DNA of 64,000 nt, from the NCBI GenBank assembly GCA_964521625.1, contig CAZFSM010000013.1:1-64000 (forward strand), read 5' to 3'. The DNA comes from UBA1444 sp964521625. Its GTDB lineage: Bacteria > Bacillota > Negativicutes > UBA1444. Below, piece by piece: positions 60,887-64,000 of this stretch; the first letter of the stretch is position 1; each line of letters begins with the position of its first letter. The notes beneath the pieces are model-generated. The model made no database searches, was not told the origin of the DNA, and saw only the letters and a program-made list of their open reading frames with translations. Made by a program: the position numbers and the translations under genes.

Positions 60887-62135
60887 CTCGATTGTGTTTT
60901 TTTCCTGGTTACCCATGTCGAAACGGGAAGCCGATTTGTTTTGTTTTGACTATCTTCGACAGGAAGGGTTTGCGGTCCATATCCTGGACCTTTCCATGTT
61001 GCTGTCCGTGGATGAGCAACAGATCTTATCGATTCAGCATCGACTGGACGGCGATTTTATTCATAAAATCAAAAGTTATCGCGATTTAGCCGAACATCTG
61101 GTCAGGTTTCGGGCCGATTCTATCTTTATTGATTGGACAATGGGGCATGCCAATATATTGCCCAGCCATGAAAAAATCTATCGAACTTTACGTCAGTGCA
61201 ACATTCGCTATTTTGTTATTGTGATTGGCGGATTGCCGCTTTGGAATACCGCAGGCGGTCCGCAATCAAAAACAGTAATATTTAAGGGGAAAATCCGCAG
61301 GGCCTTTTCGTTAGGCATTTCTGGGATGCTACAATATGTTGCACAACAAATGATTAAGCGGTTGCGACAAAATGACTGGTTATATCCACTGCCGGTTAAA
61401 GTTTTTGGTACTGCTTGTGAAGAACTCGATGATTTTATCAAACGATATCAATTGCAAGAAAGTCAGATCGTATATGTCAATTATGTTGATTATGATAAAT
61501 ATATGCAGTACATGAAACAGCAAAAGCTGCTGCTGCGACAAGAAAATAATCGTGGAATTTGCGTATTTCTTGATGATGCCCAGACCCACCATTTGGACTT
61601 TGAAATTTTAAAATGGCCGCCAGTGGATCCTGAGATATATTTTGGCAGCATGCGGAAACTATTTGACAGAATAGAGGCAGAAACCGGGCTGGAGGTTGTC
61701 ATTGCGGCGCATCCTCGTTCAAAATATGAGGAGATGCCTGATGTTTTCGGGACCCGGAGAATTATTAAAGGGAAGACAATCGATTTGGTGGCCGACAGTT
61801 CTATGGTAGTGGCTCACTTCAGCACCTCGATCAATTTTGCCGTTCTCTGTGACAAACCAATCCTGTTTATCACAACAAACGAATTAATCCGGGCAGGGCG
61901 GAGTATTTGGATTGAGCCACTGGCAAAAGAATTGGATCGCCCATTATTAAATATTGATGATAAAAAAACGTGGCAAGAGTTGTCGCTTTCTTATGATGGG
62001 TGGTCTAAAAAGAGATATGGGCAATACATTTCAAAGTATATCCGTTCGCGCGACAGTGACGAGCTCACCATGATGGAAGTGATTGTTGCTGAGATTCGGA
62101 AAATGGAAAGGGGAGAACATGGTGGAAGCAAATAA
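60867..62135 (+). CDS. Unknown protein, possible GT-B glycosyltransferase
   Basis: A 422-residue protein I cannot name. The N-terminal half has alternating strands and helices (SIVFFSWLPMSKREAD, YFVIVIGGLPLW). The C-terminal part includes VVIAAHPRSKYEEM near residue 280, SSMVVAHFSTSINFAVLCDKP near 312 and PILFIT, resembling the donor side of GT-B enzymes of surface-polysaccharide loci. The TTG at 60867 has GGGAG upstream and overlaps the ABC gene by 20 bases; an ATG nine codons earlier is less likely. It overlaps the next gene, a NeuB-like one, by 17 bases. Confidence 0.68.
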   Translation: MSNQQINSIVFFSWLPMSKREADLFCFDYLRQEGFAVHILDLSMLLSVDEQQILSIQHRLDGDFIHKIKSYRDLAEHLVRFRADSIFIDWTMGHANILPSHEKIYRTLRQCNIRYFVIVIGGLPLWNTAGGPQSKTVIFKGKIRRAFSLGISGMLQYVAQQMIKRLRQNDWLYPLPVKVFGTACEELDDFIKRYQLQESQIVYVNYVDYDKYMQYMKQQKLLLRQENNRGICVFLDDAQTHHLDFEILKWPPVDPEIYFGSMRKLFDRIEAETGLEVVIAAHPRSKYEEMPDVFGTRRIIKGKTIDLVADSSMVVAHFSTSINFAVLCDKPILFITTNELIRAGRSIWIEPLAKELDRPLLNIDDKKTWQELSLSYDGWSKKRYGQYISKYIRSRDSDELTMMEVIVAEIRKMERGEHGGSK

Positions 62136-63015
62136 GCGGCCCCGGGTAATAGCTGAGGTTGGGTGCAACCATATGGGCGATTTTGAAATCGCCAAGGAAT
62201 TCGTAAAAAATGCGGCTATTTTTTGCAAAGTTGATGTGGTCAAATTTCAGAAACGGAATGTTCGGGAGTTGTTGACGCCTGAGCAGTACGATGCGCCTCA
62301 TCCCAATCCAGATTTTTCTTATGGAGAAACGTACGGCGCGCATAGGGAATTCTTGGAGTTCAATCTGGAGCAACATAAAGAACTGAAAAATCTGTGTGAA
62401 TCACTTGGTATGGAATACACAACTTCCGTATGGGATTTGACCTCCGCCAAGGAAATCGCGTCCCTGCAGCCAAAACTTATTAAGATTCCGTCCGCATCAA
62501 ACAACAACTTCCCGATGCTGGAGTGGCTCTGCGCAAACTATGTCGGTGAAATTCATGTTTCCTTTGGGATGACGACTCATCAAGAAGAAGAAGAAATTGT
62601 AAAGCTATTTGAACAAAAAGGGCGAAACCAGGATTTGGTCGTTTACAGCTGCACTTCCGGCTATCCTGTTCCGTTCAAAGATGTATGCCTGCTCGAAATT
62701 TCCCGATTGAAAGAGAAATATGGCAACCGGGTGAAAGAAATCGGTTTTTCCGGACACCACAACGGCATTGCTATCGATGTGGCGGCGTACGTTTTGGGCG
62801 CGACCACCTTTGAGCGGCATTTTACCTTGAACCGTACCTGGAAAGGAACCGACCATGCGGCGTCACTTGAACCGGATGGCATGCGGAAATTGAAGCGTAA
62901 TCTGATGGTAACCCAGGAGGCATTGGCCTACAAGACAAAGGAGATTCTCGATATTGAGCAAGTTCAAAGGGATAAACTGAAATATCGCAATCATGCTGCT
63001 TGCGAGCGGGATTGA
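62119..63015 (+). CDS. NeuB-family synthase lacking the SAF domain
   Basis: A second NeuB-like TIM-barrel, 298 residues. VIAEVGCNHMGDFEIA at the start, VKFQKRN near 40, IKIPSASNNN near 128, FSGHHNGIAID near 215 and ERHFTLNRTWKGTDHAASLEP near 235 in part keep the PEP and metal sites (the usual SDH is SGH). The protein stops about 60 residues before where the C-terminal SAF domain of the first NeuB (42331-43425) ends. It may make another ulosonic acid, or not act as NeuB at all. ATG at 62119 has GGGGAG upstream; a GTG one codon later is possible. Confidence 0.86.
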   Translation: MVEANKRPRVIAEVGCNHMGDFEIAKEFVKNAAIFCKVDVVKFQKRNVRELLTPEQYDAPHPNPDFSYGETYGAHREFLEFNLEQHKELKNLCESLGMEYTTSVWDLTSAKEIASLQPKLIKIPSASNNNFPMLEWLCANYVGEIHVSFGMTTHQEEEEIVKLFEQKGRNQDLVVYSCTSGYPVPFKDVCLLEISRLKEKYGNRVKEIGFSGHHNGIAIDVAAYVLGATTFERHFTLNRTWKGTDHAASLEPDGMRKLKRNLMVTQEALAYKTKEILDIEQVQRDKLKYRNHAACERD

Positions 63016-63017
63016 TC

Positions 63018-63902
63018 ATGAACTTCAATTGCCCGCTTTGTTCAAGTGAAACAACGACTGCAATCGATACGGAGATCCGCCATGCGGCGAACGCCGAACT
63101 CCGCGTACGTCAATGCGATTCTTGCGATGTGCAGTTCCTGCATCCCATGGAAGAGGAAAAGAAACTTGCTGCGTTTTACGATGGGGAATACAGAAAAGAA
63201 TATGTAAATGACGGCTATTACAACCAGCAGGAAATGGAAAAATTCTTTGAAACCAGTTCACCGGAAGCCAGGCAACGCGTAACACGAGTTCAATCGCAGC
63301 TGTTGCCGACGGACGAAATCGTCGAGATTGGCTGCGCTTCAGGATATTTTTTGGCAGCCATTGCCCCTTTTGTCAAAACTGCCTGCGGAACCGAGTGGGA
63401 TACTCCCAACGCAAAGTTCGCCCAATCCAAAGGGTTTTCTGTTCGTAAGGACATCCGCGATTTTGCTACCCCTTTTGATAAAATATTTTTGTTTCACGTT
63501 CTGGAGCACATCAGAGACCCCATTGCTTTTTTGGCTGGATTGCGTCCCTTGCTTAAACAAAACGGCGCCATATATCTGGAAGTGCCAAATCGGGATGATG
63601 TTCTGCTGAAAACATACCAATTGAAGCAGTTTAGCGATTTCTATTATCAGACGGCTCATCTGTGGTATTTTAACCGAAAAAGTTTGGAATATGTTTGCAG
63701 GCAGGCTGGATGGTCTGCCGAAATAATGCCGCTGCAGCGTTACGACTTTTCCAATCATGTTCATTGGATGACCCGCGGCGTACCCGGTGGACAAGGAAAA
63801 TACCGGGATTTGTTTTCCGCAGAATGTGACCGGAATTATGTCGAATCGTTGGCCAACCATTGGCAGACAGACACCTTGTTTTGTATTTTAAGGGAGGGAT
63901 AA
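63018..63902 (+). CDS. SAM-dependent methyltransferase with N-terminal zinc motif
   Basis: A class I methyltransferase of 294 residues. The N-terminal CPLC and CDSC pairs (about residues 5-8 and 32-35) look like a small zinc-binding site, common in sugar C- and N-methyltransferases. The SAM motif VEIGCASGYFLA is near residue 103, HVLEHIRDP near 158. The last stretch (FSNHVHWMTRGVPGG) may bind the acceptor. It may methylate an unfinished sugar. ATG at 63018 is three bases after the preceding stop. Confidence 0.87.
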   Translation: MNFNCPLCSSETTTAIDTEIRHAANAELRVRQCDSCDVQFLHPMEEEKKLAAFYDGEYRKEYVNDGYYNQQEMEKFFETSSPEARQRVTRVQSQLLPTDEIVEIGCASGYFLAAIAPFVKTACGTEWDTPNAKFAQSKGFSVRKDIRDFATPFDKIFLFHVLEHIRDPIAFLAGLRPLLKQNGAIYLEVPNRDDVLLKTYQLKQFSDFYYQTAHLWYFNRKSLEYVCRQAGWSAEIMPLQRYDFSNHVHWMTRGVPGGQGKYRDLFSAECDRNYVESLANHWQTDTLFCILREG

Positions 63903-63905
63903 ATT

Positions 63906-64000
63906 ATGATTGATATCCATTTTTATCGGAAAGTTTTTGATCTGAAACAGCGCATAATGCGGGGAGAGCTGCACGACCAGGAAGCGGTCTGGAGTTTGCT
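63906..64000 (+). CDS. Start of an unknown gene, cut by the window end
   Basis: The ATG at 63906 has an AGGGAGG site nine bases upstream and an open frame to the last base (about 31 codons, beginning MIDIHFYRKVFDLKQRI). It continues the operon three bases after the methyltransferase stop. The fragment is too short to assign. Confidence 0.6.
   Translation, partial: MIDIHFYRKVFDLKQRIMRGELHDQEAVWSL

Noticed and set aside
1..64000. tRNA or rRNA genes, CRISPR arrays, insertion sequences, phage genes
   Set aside because: No such structure, repeat array, transposase or integrase was recognised on either strand.

Overview
The window looks like the chromosome of a diderm Firmicute of the Negativicutes, probably a Sporomusaceae-like spore-forming lineage. 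The reasons are a full set of LPS and outer-membrane assembly genes, an outer-membrane porin with an SLH domain (OmpM type), Gram-positive style AGGAGG ribosome sites with many TTG and GTG starts, and two promoters that match the Bacillus sigma-H pattern. No tRNA, rRNA, insertion sequence or CRISPR array was seen. Almost all of the DNA codes for envelope and surface-glycan functions.

Bases 1-10453 form one dense rightward operon for Kdo-lipid A and LPS export: msbA (partial), waaA, kdsB, kdsA, kdsD, an LpxL-type acyltransferase, lptC, lptA, lptB, an LptF/G permease, a DUF3084 protein and a YqgF/RuvX-like protein. Next come ompM with its own promoter, long leader and terminator, two unknown exported proteins, and a compact LptD (13711-15096). 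Bases 15109-20766 make ADP-heptose (rfaE2, rfaE1, hldD, gmhA, gmhB) and include a DegT aminotransferase / Gfo-Idh oxidoreductase pair that could make a 2,3-diamino sugar for lipid A. A GT2 enzyme and two tandem LpxB-related proteins end this block at a terminator near 24101.

Bases 24115-29727 are a leftward operon: GT2, GT9, GT2, GT9 (core heptosyltransferases and partners), a CPBP membrane protease and a PAP2 phosphatase. Its promoter shares its -35 box with the promoter of a divergent GT8 gene. An O-antigen ligase (leftward) and a rightward set (GT17, GT11-like, Ugd, UDP-xylose synthase, a FlaA1/WbpM-type dehydratase) follow, closed by a strong terminator at 38141.

Bases 38202-64000 are one long rightward glycan operon with gaps of 40 bases or less. 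It starts with a sigma-H-like promoter and an HTH protein. Its first half is a legionaminic-type nonulosonate pathway resembling Campylobacter leg/ptm genes, including an amidotransferase with private HisF and HisH partners. Its second half is a less familiar module: a nucleotidyltransferase-kinase fusion, a GmhA-like isomerase, radical SAM enzyme, TPP-dependent E1 alpha and beta, second radical SAM enzyme and sugar epimerase. An unknown protein, a PglK-like ABC flippase, another unknown protein, a short NeuB homologue and a methyltransferase follow. The radical SAM / E1 module is the best candidate here for an undescribed sugar pathway.
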